The position numbers and the translations under genes are program-made. A model generated the notes under the pieces. The model was not told the DNA's origin, did no database searches, and saw nothing but the letters and a program-made list of their open reading frames with translations. Shown in pieces: positions 1 to 6,950 of a DNA stretch of 17,553 bases (position 1 is the first letter of the stretch; each line of letters begins with the position of its first letter). The stretch is from an uncultured Lachnospiraceae bacterium (GTDB lineage: Bacteria; Bacillota; Clostridia; Lachnospirales; Lachnospiraceae). The stretch spans positions 1-17,553 of the forward strand of contig CALAEX010000269.1 of the NCBI GenBank assembly GCA_937891165.1, read 5' to 3'.

Positions 1-14
1 ACGTACGGTTCAAT

Positions 15-46
15 GAGAGGGAAATAACATATGCTGTTATTTCTCT
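15..46 (-). terminator. Hairpin after the alpha/beta hydrolase gene, possible terminator
   Basis: Arms at about 16-29 and 35-46 pair (GAAATAACA with TGTTATTTC, then AGA with TCT across a two-base bulge) around a TATGC loop. The hairpin lies just past the stop of the minus-strand hydrolase gene. No clear U-tract follows on either strand, so terminator function is only a guess. Confidence 0.35.
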
Positions 47-60
47 ACTCTATTGTAAGT

Positions 61-804
61 TTATTTGACTAATTTAATAATTGCATTCGCAGTAATGTTG
101 ATTTGTTCTTCGTTAGATATACTTGGTGTTCCATCACCATCTTGTGCTCCATACATTCCGAAGTATGCATGGCAACCGCCTTCTATTATAATTTCCGTAA
201 AGTTGTTTGGTAAATTGGACTTATTTTTATCATATTTTTCTTGATTCATTACTTTGTCTTCGCTTCCATATATGGAAAGTACGTTAAGATTGCTGTTGGA
301 GAAATCCGTAGTAGAATACGAACCAAGTAAAATTAAACCTTCGAAATCTGTAAGATTATCGGAAAGATAGGATGCTGCCATAGAACCACCAAGCGAGTGA
401 CCACCAATATACCAATCTTCAATTTGAGGATATTGTTCTTGTATTCCGTCTGCTGCATTGATATCTAATACAGCAAGATTAAATGGCATTTCTATGAGAA
501 CACAAAGAATACCTTGTTCCGAAAGAGTATGCATAAGAGGAATATATGCTGTATATTCCACCTTACCACCGGGATAGAAGATAAATCCTTTCGTTGATTC
601 TTCTGTTTCAAATACAATTATTCCATCTGATTTTTCTTCCCATTGTGTATCTTGCGGTAAGAATGATTGTATTGCTATCATATCAGCTCTGTAATAATCA
701 CTGAGGTAGACAGCACATGTTATAAAAATTGCAACAAGGACAAGAAGAGTTGACGCTCCAATTATAATTTTTTTTCTTTTTTGCGTATCATTAAAAAAAT
801 TCAT
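61..804 (-). CDS. Membrane-anchored alpha/beta hydrolase
   Basis: The 247-residue protein has a basic N-terminus (KRKK) and one hydrophobic helix at about residues 13-34, so the catalytic domain probably sits outside the membrane. The nucleophile elbow GHSLGG is at 135-140 with Ser137. Candidate acid and base are Asp183 (GSEDKV) and His212 (GGCHAYFG), giving the Ser-Asp-His order of the alpha/beta hydrolase fold. The C-terminal part resembles the carboxymethylenebutenolidase/DUF-type esterase group, but the substrate cannot be read. The ATG at 804 follows a GAGG ribosome site. A separate cysteine hydrolase gene lies upstream on the same strand with a gap of about 100 bases, so the two may be transcribed independently. 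The fold and catalytic class are well supported; the physiological role is unknown. Confidence 0.85.
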   Translation of the reverse strand: MNFFNDTQKRKKIIIGASTLLVLVAIFITCAVYLSDYYRADMIAIQSFLPQDTQWEEKSDGIIVFETEESTKGFIFYPGGKVEYTAYIPLMHTLSEQGILCVLIEMPFNLAVLDINAADGIQEQYPQIEDWYIGGHSLGGSMAASYLSDNLTDFEGLILLGSYSTTDFSNSNLNVLSIYGSEDKVMNQEKYDKNKSNLPNNFTEIIIEGGCHAYFGMYGAQDGDGTPSISNEEQINITANAIIKLVK

Positions 805-876
805 ATTTGCCTCTTTGTATTAGTTATTTTAGCCTATTTACAAGTTGAATTATAGTTTCAATAATTAAGTGACTGT

Positions 877-901
877 AATTATCGTAGATTTTATGATAAT
901 T
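877..901 (-). terminator. Weak inverted repeat after the cysteine hydrolase gene
   Basis: AATTATC (877-883) and GATAATT (895-901) form a 7-bp stem with an 11-base loop directly beyond the stop of the minus-strand gene at 907. It is AT-rich and lacks a good U-tract in that direction, so it is at best a weak terminator. Confidence 0.25.
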
Positions 902-906
902 TTTGT

Positions 907-1413
907 TTATATAATGGCGATTTGAACAGCTTTCATTGCATTCAAGGCAGTATTATGACTTTCCACTGTAACACCAGCACAGCAGGAAGAATCAATGGAA
1001 ATTGGAACTTCTGGGAATACGGTTTTTAATAGCATCGCATTAGAAATAACGCAGATATCTGTGCACAATCCACACAATTCAATTTCTTCCATTGGTTCCT
1101 CATAATCTTTTAAAATTTGAGGAAGTTCTATACTGCCGAAGGTCATTTTATCAATAATGGTTTTTGCATAAGGTAAAAGTTCTTCACACAACTGCCAACC
1201 AATAGTATCTTTAATACAATGTGCAATAGGAAGTTTTTTGCCTTCTTGCGTTTCCATATAATTATCAAAATGTGTGTCGCGTGTAAAAATAACTTTTCCA
1301 TCAAAATTTTTTACTTTTTCTACTACATTAGGAACGATTGCTTCGGCATCTTTGCTACCAAGAACACCAGTAATAAAATCTACTTGCATATCTACAACAA
1401 TTAAATATTTCAT
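907..1413 (-). CDS. Cysteine hydrolase, isochorismatase/nicotinamidase family
   Basis: The 168-residue soluble protein carries the full triad of the family: Asp8 in VDMQVDF, Lys89 in IIDKMTFGS and Cys121 in GLCTDICVIS. Asp46 and His48 (TRDTHF) plus His65 sit where nicotinamidases bind the catalytic metal, which makes nicotinamidase (nicotinamide to nicotinate and ammonia, NAD salvage) the likeliest activity. Related cysteine hydrolases with other amide substrates cannot be excluded, so no symbol is given. The protein is slightly shorter than typical PncA. The ATG at 1413 follows AAAGGAAA at a suitable distance, and a good promoter lies at 1455-1483. It is probably a single-gene unit. Confidence 0.88.
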   Translation of the reverse strand: MKYLIVVDMQVDFITGVLGSKDAEAIVPNVVEKVKNFDGKVIFTRDTHFDNYMETQEGKKLPIAHCIKDTIGWQLCEELLPYAKTIIDKMTFGSIELPQILKDYEEPMEEIELCGLCTDICVISNAMLLKTVFPEVPISIDSSCCAGVTVESHNTALNAMKAVQIAII

Positions 1414-1454
1414 TGATAAATTTCCTTTCGATAATATTATAATAATAATGATAA

Positions 1455-1483
1455 ATTATATCATATTGCTATTAGAATCGCAA
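1455..1483 (-). promoter_or_regulatory. Sigma-A-type promoter of the cysteine hydrolase gene
   Basis: Reading the minus strand, TTGCGA (1483-1478) and TATAAT (1460-1455) are 17 bases apart, a near-consensus vegetative promoter. Transcription would begin about 35 bases upstream of the ATG at 1413. Confidence 0.65.
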
Positions 1484-1512
1484 TAAATATTGAAAACAAG
1501 GCGGGATAAATG

Positions 1513-1704
1513 TTACTATTCAACCTTTTATTAAAAATCCTACTTTTCTTGTATCTTCTAGGACACGCTTGCACTCGTGGCGAAACGGAGTAGTACTAGG
1601 CTCGAAAAGACCTCGTGGGGGACTGACGTTTCTAAACGGTCCTTGTCAGATACCAAGAAAAGTAAGGCTTTTGCTTAATAGTTTATTTTAGGGCTGAATA
1701 GTAA
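1513..1704. repeat. Structured repeat copy 1 with its outer inverted ends
   Basis: This element fills most of the 410-base gap between the divergent genes at 1413 and 1824. The core (1561-1642) matches copy 2 (15374-15455) at 72 of 82 positions without gaps. It is enclosed by paired arms 1541-1556 and 1648-1664 (TACTTTTCTTGTATCT against its complement with one bulged base). A further perfect 10-bp inverted repeat, TTACTATTCA (1513-1522) and TGAATAGTAA (1695-1704), lies outside. Inside the core, GGAC...GTCC with CGTT/AACG forms a hairpin at 1620-1642 and CACG/CGTG another at 1564-1579. There is no ORF in it. It could be a non-coding RNA or a miniature palindromic mobile element; I do not recognise the family. 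Confidence 0.8.
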
Positions 1705-1746
1705 TGGATAAATTTATTGGGTTAACACTGTTTAAAAAAAGGCATA

Positions 1747-1775
1747 TTGACAAATTGGTTTACATGATGTAAACT
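1747..1775 (+). promoter_or_regulatory. Promoter of the blaI-like/M56 protease operon
   Basis: TTGACA (1747-1752) and TAAACT (1770-1775) are separated by 17 bases. The predicted start is near 1782. A perfect palindrome covers the spacer and part of the -10 box, so a bound repressor would block RNA polymerase. Confidence 0.65.
1759..1773. promoter_or_regulatory. BlaI-type operator 1
   Basis: TTTACATGATGTAAA is a perfect 15-base palindrome around a central G. Its TACA/TGTA half-sites are those of BlaI/MecI operators, here with three bases between them. It overlaps the -10 region of the promoter of the downstream blaI-like gene, as expected for autorepression. Confidence 0.7.
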
Positions 1776-1786
1776 AAAAAACAAAA

Positions 1787-1805
1787 GGACTACAAGATGT
1801 AGACC
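1787..1805. promoter_or_regulatory. BlaI-type operator 2
   Basis: CTACAAGATGTAG (1790-1802) has the same TACA-N3-TGTA layout as operator 1, with CTACA/TGTAG arms and outer GG/CC pairs. It lies at the predicted transcription start, centred 30 bases (about three helical turns) after operator 1, so two repressor dimers could bind the same face of DNA. Confidence 0.6.
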
Positions 1806-1823
1806 AAAAAGAGAGGGTATTCT

Positions 1824-2183
1824 ATGGGAGAATTATCAATGGGAGCGATTGAATCAAGGTTTGCAGATATCATTTGGCAACGAGAGCCGATTAGCTCAAC
1901 AGAATTAGTGAAATTGACATTGGAGGCGTTTGGATGGAAAAAGTCAACAACCTATACAGTGTTGCGACGATTATGTGAAAGAGGAATTTTTCAGAATAAG
2001 GATGGTATAGTTTCCTCTGTAATATCTAAACAAGAATATTATGCGTTACAAAGTGAACAGTTTGTAGAAGGTACATTTTCAGGTTCACTTCCGGCATTTC
2101 TAGCTGCATTTGCCACAAGAAAAAAGTTTTCTGAAGAAGAAATAACAGAATTGGAAAATTTAATTAAGTCGTATCGGAGGTAG
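1824..2183 (+). CDS. BlaI/MecI-family winged-helix repressor
   Basis: The 119-residue protein matches the BlaI/MecI family in length and layout. An N-terminal winged helix (about residues 5-70) opens with the family-like LSMGAIESRFADIIW and contains a recognition-helix region KKSTTYTVLRRLCERG. A helical dimerisation tail follows, where relatives are cut by their partner protease. ATG 1824 is preceded by GAGAGGG with 6 bases spacing; the internal ATG at 1839 would remove the start of the first helix. The gene is 5 bases upstream of an M56 protease gene, the standard repressor-protease pair. Two operator-like palindromes in its own promoter imply autoregulation. Inferred role: repress this operon and perhaps distant genes until the protease senses a signal. 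Confidence 0.93.
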   Translation: MGELSMGAIESRFADIIWQREPISSTELVKLTLEAFGWKKSTTYTVLRRLCERGIFQNKDGIVSSVISKQEYYALQSEQFVEGTFSGSLPAFLAAFATRKKFSEEEITELENLIKSYRR

Positions 2184-2188
2184 GTAGA

Positions 2189-4447
2189 ATGGTATTTTTT
2201 CAAAATATTTTACTGAATGTAGTCAACATGAGTATGACAGCAAGTATTATTATTGTATTTGTGTTATTTGTACGGCTTTTATTGAAACGTTGTCCAAAGA
2301 TTTTTTCTTATGTGTTGTGGTCAGTGGTTTTGTTTCGTTTACTATGTCCCGTGTCAATCACAACGAATTTTGCTTTACTTAGCTTATTTCATTTATCAGC
2401 TACAGAGGAAATAGGAAATGTGACTTCTATTGCTTATATTCCAGAAGATGTAGTTATTACTCAGCTGTCAGAACGTTTGGTGGGAGGAAAATTTTCTGAA
2501 CAGCAGGAAAAAATATCGGGAGTATATGATAATATAATACATAGGACAGAAGAGGATGTTACTATTGGAGACAATGTTGTAACACCAGTTTTTGAATGGA
2601 GTCCGTTGATGGTTACTATTGTAGTTTGGTTAATAGGTATGGTAGTAATTATGATTTATAGTGTTATTTTGTTAATACGAATGAAACGTAATTTGATAGG
2701 CGTAATTCATTTGAAAGATAATATTTATCTTGCGGATTATATCAATTCGCCATTTGTGATAGGGATGATTATGCCAAGAATTTATCTTCCTTCTAGTTTA
2801 TCACAAAAGGAGCAGGAATATATTATCTTGCATGAGCAAATTCACATTAGACGAGGAGACCATATCATCAAATGGATATCCTTCTTAACATTATGTATTC
2901 ATTGGTTCAATCCTTTGGTATGGGTGGCATTTGTACTTTCTAGTAAAGATATGGAGATGAGTTGTGATGAAGCGGTAGTAAAAAAATTAGGTTGGGAAAT
3001 TTGTCAGGAGTATTCTGCTTCATTACTTAGGCTTGCGACAGGAAAACGAATTATCATTGGGACTCCATTGGCATTTGGGGAAGGGAATACAAAAAGTAGA
3101 ATAAAGAATGTATTAAAGTGGAAAAAACCAAATGTTTGGATATCTGTTTTAGCAGTTATTTTTTGCTTAGTGGCTATTGTTGGTTGTGTAGGAAATCCGA
3201 AAACAAATATAGATAGTATGTCTAGAGAGCAAAATCAGAAGGAAAACGATAACGTAGATGATGAGAGTCAGTTAGATGTTCAAAGTACATCTCAAAGTAA
3301 TGAGAATACTAATTCAGAAATTTTGGGATTGGACAGCGTAACATCGATTTCTCCAAGACAGGCGGAATATGGTTCAGTAGAGGATGTAGCTTTTTATTTT
3401 GAATTATCTACGTTAGGAAAAACATTTCAAGATATGAATGAAGACAAAATGGAACATATTTTGAAAGAATATGAAGGACTTTTAGAAAATTATACGTTGA
3501 TAGCTAGAGAAAGTACGGACGGAACAACGGCATATATTGTTGGTACATATAATGACGTATTAGAAAATAGTTCTTTGTATATGAAATATAGTATGGAGTT
3601 TGGCATTGGAGAAGATGAAACAGTTCAAATTTTGTATGACAGTAAAGACGCAGAGGTTATTGATGTGGCAATAACAGAAGGAAATTATCCAAAATCTGGT
3701 ATTATAATAAAGAATAGTCAAATTTATTTTTCTTCTGATTATAATATTATTTTCATTCAGCCTAGAGAGTCAGAACCGAAATTTGATACAATTTTTAGTC
3801 GGTATTTATATACTCCAAATGGTCGGGCATATATGATAGATGCTGTGTCTCGTGGAATTGCACTTACGGGATGTGAAGAACCATATATTTATGTTTATTT
3901 AATCTCTGAGAAATTTGGAGAAATTGCAGAACGGATACCAATTACAACAGAAGAAGCAGATGCTATTATGGCAGCAGAACGAGTTTCTATACCAAAAGGT
4001 TTTGGATTTTGTGCATCTTTACATTATAATGGAACAAGCACCTATTTTACTGAAATGAAAAAGATTCCGCAAAGTGTGATTGATATAGCAGTAGAAAAGT
4101 GTAATTATAAGTTTGTAACGCCAAGTGAGATTGATGAACCTATTCTGCAGGCTGTATTAAAATGTGACTGGTTGGAGAAAGAATTATATGCAAAGGAAGA
4201 AGATTTAGAACGATTGAGAGAAATCCTCATGAATGCAGAATTTGGTTTTGTCGGAGGATGTGGTTATGGTGCAAGACTTACGATTACATTAGCTGGAGGA
4301 GAGAAAATAACTGTATTTAAAGGGTGTGACAGTTGTGATTCTATGGTGTTTGGCTCTTATAGTGGATATTTTATTGGTGATAAACAAAATACGGAATTTT
4401 GGGAGATGTTTGGTTTGAATCCAGAAACGAAGGAACTTATAGATTAA
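2189..4447 (+). CDS. BlaR1/MecR1-like M56 membrane metalloprotease with non-canonical sensor region
   Basis: The 752-residue protein starts with BlaR1-type membrane helices (about 14-33, 40-65 and 140-163). The zinc protease motif HEQIH is at 215-219, and Glu256 in EMSCDE sits 41 residues after His215, the third-ligand spacing known in BlaR1. Helix 4 (about 316-335) ends in IVGC, a lipobox-like sequence with Cys333. The remaining roughly 420 residues are predicted extracytoplasmic: an acidic linker (about 336-375), then a region of unknown fold. I see no SxxK, SxN or KTG set of the penicillin-binding sensor domain, so beta-lactam sensing is not supported. The ATG follows TCGGAGG and lies 5 bases after the blaI-like gene. 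Probable role: signal-triggered protease that relieves BlaI repression. Confidence 0.9.
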   Translation: MVFFQNILLNVVNMSMTASIIIVFVLFVRLLLKRCPKIFSYVLWSVVLFRLLCPVSITTNFALLSLFHLSATEEIGNVTSIAYIPEDVVITQLSERLVGGKFSEQQEKISGVYDNIIHRTEEDVTIGDNVVTPVFEWSPLMVTIVVWLIGMVVIMIYSVILLIRMKRNLIGVIHLKDNIYLADYINSPFVIGMIMPRIYLPSSLSQKEQEYIILHEQIHIRRGDHIIKWISFLTLCIHWFNPLVWVAFVLSSKDMEMSCDEAVVKKLGWEICQEYSASLLRLATGKRIIIGTPLAFGEGNTKSRIKNVLKWKKPNVWISVLAVIFCLVAIVGCVGNPKTNIDSMSREQNQKENDNVDDESQLDVQSTSQSNENTNSEILGLDSVTSISPRQAEYGSVEDVAFYFELSTLGKTFQDMNEDKMEHILKEYEGLLENYTLIARESTDGTTAYIVGTYNDVLENSSLYMKYSMEFGIGEDETVQILYDSKDAEVIDVAITEGNYPKSGIIIKNSQIYFSSDYNIIFIQPRESEPKFDTIFSRYLYTPNGRAYMIDAVSRGIALTGCEEPYIYVYLISEKFGEIAERIPITTEEADAIMAAERVSIPKGFGFCASLHYNGTSTYFTEMKKIPQSVIDIAVEKCNYKFVTPSEIDEPILQAVLKCDWLEKELYAKEEDLERLREILMNAEFGFVGGCGYGARLTITLAGGEKITVFKGCDSCDSMVFGSYSGYFIGDKQNTEFWEMFGLNPETKELID

Positions 4448-4471
4448 TAAGAAGTAAAATCTTTTTTTAGA

Positions 4472-4495
4472 AAACTATTGAAATATCAATAGTTT
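4472..4495 (+). terminator. Probable terminator of the blaI/M56 operon
   Basis: AAACTATTGA and TCAATAGTTT are perfect 10-bp arms around an AATA loop, 24 bases after the M56 stop. The following sequence GTTTAATATTTCTATT is T-rich but not a clean run. The stem is AT-rich, so termination may be modest. Confidence 0.5.
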
Positions 4496-4545
4496 GTTTA
4501 ATATTTCTATTACAGGAAGGAATGGTGCAGAAGTGGTAGTAAATA

Positions 4546-4584
4546 TGGAGGTTCGTCCCGTAATGCAGAGGGGACGAACCTCCA
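4546..4584. repeat. Long GC-rich hairpin between convergent genes
   Basis: Arms 4546-4559 and 4571-4584 (core GGAGGTTCGTCCC and its exact complement) form 14 uninterrupted pairs around an 11-base loop. It lies between the convergent M56 gene and the minus-strand dehydrogenase. No U-tract follows on either strand. It may act as a bidirectional transcription barrier or mRNA 3' end stabiliser, or be a dispersed palindromic repeat. Confidence 0.6.
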
Positions 4585-4595
4585 ATGTCATTTAG

Positions 4596-5558
4596 TTAGT
4601 GAAAATCTACCCTATTTCTTTTCTCGCCTTTCTGATAAGCACGAATATTTTCTGCTACTTCATCTACACAGCGCTGTCTGGCTTCTTTTGTGGCCCAAGC
4701 AATATGTGGCGTGATAAATAATCTTTCGCTGTTCTGAATCTGATGCAATGGATTGTTTTTTGTCATTGGTTCTACTTCCAGCACATCCAATCCAGCACCT
4801 GCAATTTCTCCCTTTTTCAATGCCTCTGCCAATGCCTGTTCTTCTATAATCGGACCACGACCAAGATTTAAAAGATATGTTGTAGACTTCATTTTTTCTA
4901 GTTCTTCTTTTCCAATTAAATGTAACGTTGCTTCATTTAACGGTGCATGAATAGAGATAATATCCGAAGTTTTCAATAATTCATCCAAAGACAAGCGCAT
5001 ATATTCTGCATTATCATTTTTGCCAGAGGTAGAATAATAGCACACCTCACAACCAAACTGACGTGCAACTGCTGCTACACCACGTCCTATTTCACCAAGT
5101 CCAATAATACCCCAACGTTTTCCTGCAAGCTCCGTAAAAATTGGGTTAAAATAGCTAAACATATCACACGTTGCATATTCGCCTGACTTCACATAACGGT
5201 CATATGTTGCCAGTTTTTCGTATAAATAAAACAACATTGCAAACGTATGCTGTACTACGGATTGCGTAGAGTAACCTTTTACATTGGTTACTGCAATGCT
5301 ACGTTCTCTCACATATGCAAAATCTACATTATTTGTACCAGTAGCAGTCAGACAAACTAGTTTTAACTGTTCTGCTGACATCAATGTTTCTTTATTCATT
5401 GGTACTTTGTTTGCAATGACAATATCTGCGTCCTTTATGCGTTCTTTTGTTTCCTCCACAGTAGAAAGTGGGTAAACTACTACCTCACCAAGTTGCTCAA
5501 ATGCAGATAAATTTACATCTGAGCCAAGTGTTTTTGCTTCTAAAAATACAAGTTTCAT
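4596..5558 (-). CDS. D-2-hydroxyacid dehydrogenase (glycerate dehydrogenase-like)
   Basis: A 320-residue NAD-dependent dehydrogenase interconverting a 2-oxoacid and the D-2-hydroxyacid. The Rossmann motif GIIGLGEIG is at 150-158. Catalytic Arg234 (NLGRG), Glu263 (LEVEP) and His285 (TPHIAWAT) are all present. The length and the C-terminal NIRAYQKGEKRNRV resemble glycerate dehydrogenase/hydroxypyruvate reductase sequences, but the substrate is an inference. I place the start at 5558 because AAAGGA precedes that ATG; the frame stays open another 20 codons upstream, which would run into the preceding HTH gene. The gap to that gene's stop is only 22 bases with no terminator, so the dehydrogenase may be co-transcribed with the DUF3990/HTH pair. 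Confidence 0.92.
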   Translation of the reverse strand: MKLVFLEAKTLGSDVNLSAFEQLGEVVVYPLSTVEETKERIKDADIVIANKVPMNKETLMSAEQLKLVCLTATGTNNVDFAYVRERSIAVTNVKGYSTQSVVQHTFAMLFYLYEKLATYDRYVKSGEYATCDMFSYFNPIFTELAGKRWGIIGLGEIGRGVAAVARQFGCEVCYYSTSGKNDNAEYMRLSLDELLKTSDIISIHAPLNEATLHLIGKEELEKMKSTTYLLNLGRGPIIEEQALAEALKKGEIAGAGLDVLEVEPMTKNNPLHQIQNSERLFITPHIAWATKEARQRCVDEVAENIRAYQKGEKRNRVDFH

Positions 5559-5580
5559 AGGAATCCTTTCTTTTCTTATT

Positions 5581-6252
5581 TTATACTTCTTCCACATCTT
5601 CCATTTCGTTGATATCATACTCTATAAGGTCTTCTACTCGACATCCAAGTGCTTTTGCCAGAGCAAGAAGAGTAATAGCTGTAGCTTTGTTGATGTCCTT
5701 GGCACGTATTTCATATTGTTGTAGAGTACGCAAATTGATACCAACTTTTTCCGCAAGTTCTCTTTGTGAGTAACCGCTGATTTTACGTTGTATCTGTAAG
5801 CGAGTTGGTGTGTTCTTTTTTTGTATCATACGATTAACAGTATCTACGAATTTTTTCTCAGATGCTTCATGTAGAGTAGGATAGAGCTTTTCAATTTCTT
5901 GCATAGTGATATGTTTTTGAATCTCTTTAAATCCTCGATTAGTGTACCATTGATAGTAAGCGAGAATCCAACCACACCAATATTGGGGAGAATAGTCATA
6001 ATCAATCTGTACATCAGGAAAATTTATGTCTATTTTAGATTTTGTAAGTACATCCATTACAAGTTCTGTACCAGATATGCCGGATATATATTTAGGAACA
6101 CCTGCAGCAAATTGCTCTGCGTAGCCGGTGACAATAAATAGTTCAAGAAAATTATCCATATTCATATGACAGCTATTAGTAGCATAGTCCATGGCTTCCC
6201 CTAGACACTTCATGGCATCATTGAGATATTGATTATCGTAAGCGTGGATCAT
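5581..6252 (-). CDS. HTH (XRE-type) protein, candidate antitoxin of the DUF3990 pair
   Basis: With the start at 6252 the protein has 223 residues. The N-terminal 145 residues form a predicted globular region with SPQYWCGWILAYYQWYT that I cannot assign to a named domain. The C-terminal part (about 150-215) is a Cro/CI-type helix-turn-helix with YSQRELAEKVGINLRTLQQYE, followed by an acidic tail. Start 6252 is chosen because GAGGAGGT lies 8 bases before it; the frame is open 15 codons further with no comparable site. That ribosome site lies inside the 3' end of the upstream DUF3990 gene and the two genes overlap by 20 bases, implying translational coupling. The inferred role is to neutralise the partner and repress the shared promoter through the palindrome at 6952-6973. 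Confidence 0.85.
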   Translation of the reverse strand: MIHAYDNQYLNDAMKCLGEAMDYATNSCHMNMDNFLELFIVTGYAEQFAAGVPKYISGISGTELVMDVLTKSKIDINFPDVQIDYDYSPQYWCGWILAYYQWYTNRGFKEIQKHITMQEIEKLYPTLHEASEKKFVDTVNRMIQKKNTPTRLQIQRKISGYSQRELAEKVGINLRTLQQYEIRAKDINKATAITLLALAKALGCRVEDLIEYDINEMEDVEEV

Positions 6253-6910
6253 TTGCGTATACCTCCTCACGGATAATATCCCTAATATATAAACCATCTA
6301 AATCGTCTCTTTCAAGATCCTTACGGAAAGCAGTTCGTGCTTCGTCATCACGAGCTTTTCTTTTTGCATAATATTTGGTATTATCAGCAATTTCATAAGA
6401 AATAAAGTGAATTTTTTCAAAAGCAGTAGGACTTTTTAAAACGAATTGCTCACCGAGTTTGCCGAGTCGCATTGCATAGGAAAGTTGTGTAAGCGAAATT
6501 TCATTATTCACAAATGCTCTTGCAAAAGAAAAATAGGAATCATCTGCACGATAGCCAATGATTATATCATATGGTTCTAAATTAATAAGAAAATGCTCTT
6601 TCAGCCAAACAGAGCCTCGTTTCATAATAGGAGTTGAAACACGGAACTTGCGGTACTCCATCAATAAAGCTAGCCAATGTAGAATCGTGTATTCATCAGA
6701 AGAAAGATTGAGAACTGAGAGATGGGTAGTATCAATTTCGTATTTGTTTGCATAGCCGTCTGTGTTTTCAGTACAAGCCCATTCCTTTGCAAGTTCTAAG
6801 TATTCTGTGCAATAAAATCCTTTTCCGTAGTCATTATATGATTTGCCTTTTCCAAACACGGGTGTTTGAATAATTTCGGGAGAACCATGATATAAGATGA
6901 GTTTATTCAT
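6233..6910 (-). CDS. DUF3990 protein, candidate ADP-ribosyltransferase-like toxin
   Basis: The 225-residue soluble protein opens with LILYHGSPEIIQTP and continues with YGKGFYCTEYLELAKEWA, the signature of the DUF3990 family. That family is regarded as related to the ADP-ribosyltransferase fold. His8 (YHGS), Tyr33 (GKGFYCT) and possibly Glu154 (LGEQFVLKS) could be the His-Tyr-Glu type catalytic positions; this assignment is inference. The ATG at 6910 has GGAGGT 7 bases before it; an ATG 5 codons upstream overlaps the ribosome site and is less likely. It is the first gene after a near-consensus promoter and overlaps a downstream HTH gene by 20 bases, the toxin-first layout of HigBA-like modules. 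A housekeeping modifying enzyme remains possible. Confidence 0.78.
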   Translation of the reverse strand: MNKLILYHGSPEIIQTPVFGKGKSYNDYGKGFYCTEYLELAKEWACTENTDGYANKYEIDTTHLSVLNLSSDEYTILHWLALLMEYRKFRVSTPIMKRGSVWLKEHFLINLEPYDIIIGYRADDSYFSFARAFVNNEISLTQLSYAMRLGKLGEQFVLKSPTAFEKIHFISYEIADNTKYYAKRKARDDEARTAFRKDLERDDLDGLYIRDIIREEVYANDPRLR

Positions 6911-6923
6911 TTTCATCACCTCC

Positions 6924-6940
6924 ATACTTCTTTAGAGTTA
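6924..6940. promoter_or_regulatory. Degenerate second operator copy before the DUF3990 gene
   Basis: ATACTTCTTTAGA at 6924-6936 repeats 13 bases of the palindrome centred 30 bases upstream (which reads ATACTTCTTTAGAAGTAT on the minus strand), followed by a decayed right half. It lies just before the ribosome site of the DUF3990 gene and may be a weak second binding site of the same repressor. Confidence 0.45.
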
Positions 6941-6950
6941 CTTTGATTGT

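Noticed and set aside
1219..1486. Two plus-strand ORFs (61 and 70 residues) opposite the cysteine hydrolase
   Set aside because: They are antisense to a gene with an intact catalytic triad and show no ribosome sites or domain signatures.
1541..1664. Structured repeat interpreted as a HEARO/omega RNA, raiA, T-box or other named RNA
   Set aside because: I could not match its conserved core to the consensus of any named RNA from memory, and no IscB/IsrB-like gene is nearby, so no name is claimed.
2189..4447. Naming the M56 protein blaR1 and calling a beta-lactam resistance operon
   Set aside because: No beta-lactamase gene is in the window and the sensor region lacks visible penicillin-binding motifs.
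5559..5618. Longer N-terminus of the dehydrogenase
   Set aside because: It would overlap the preceding HTH gene and adds a Lys-rich non-homologous stretch; the ATG at 5558 has a proper ribosome site.
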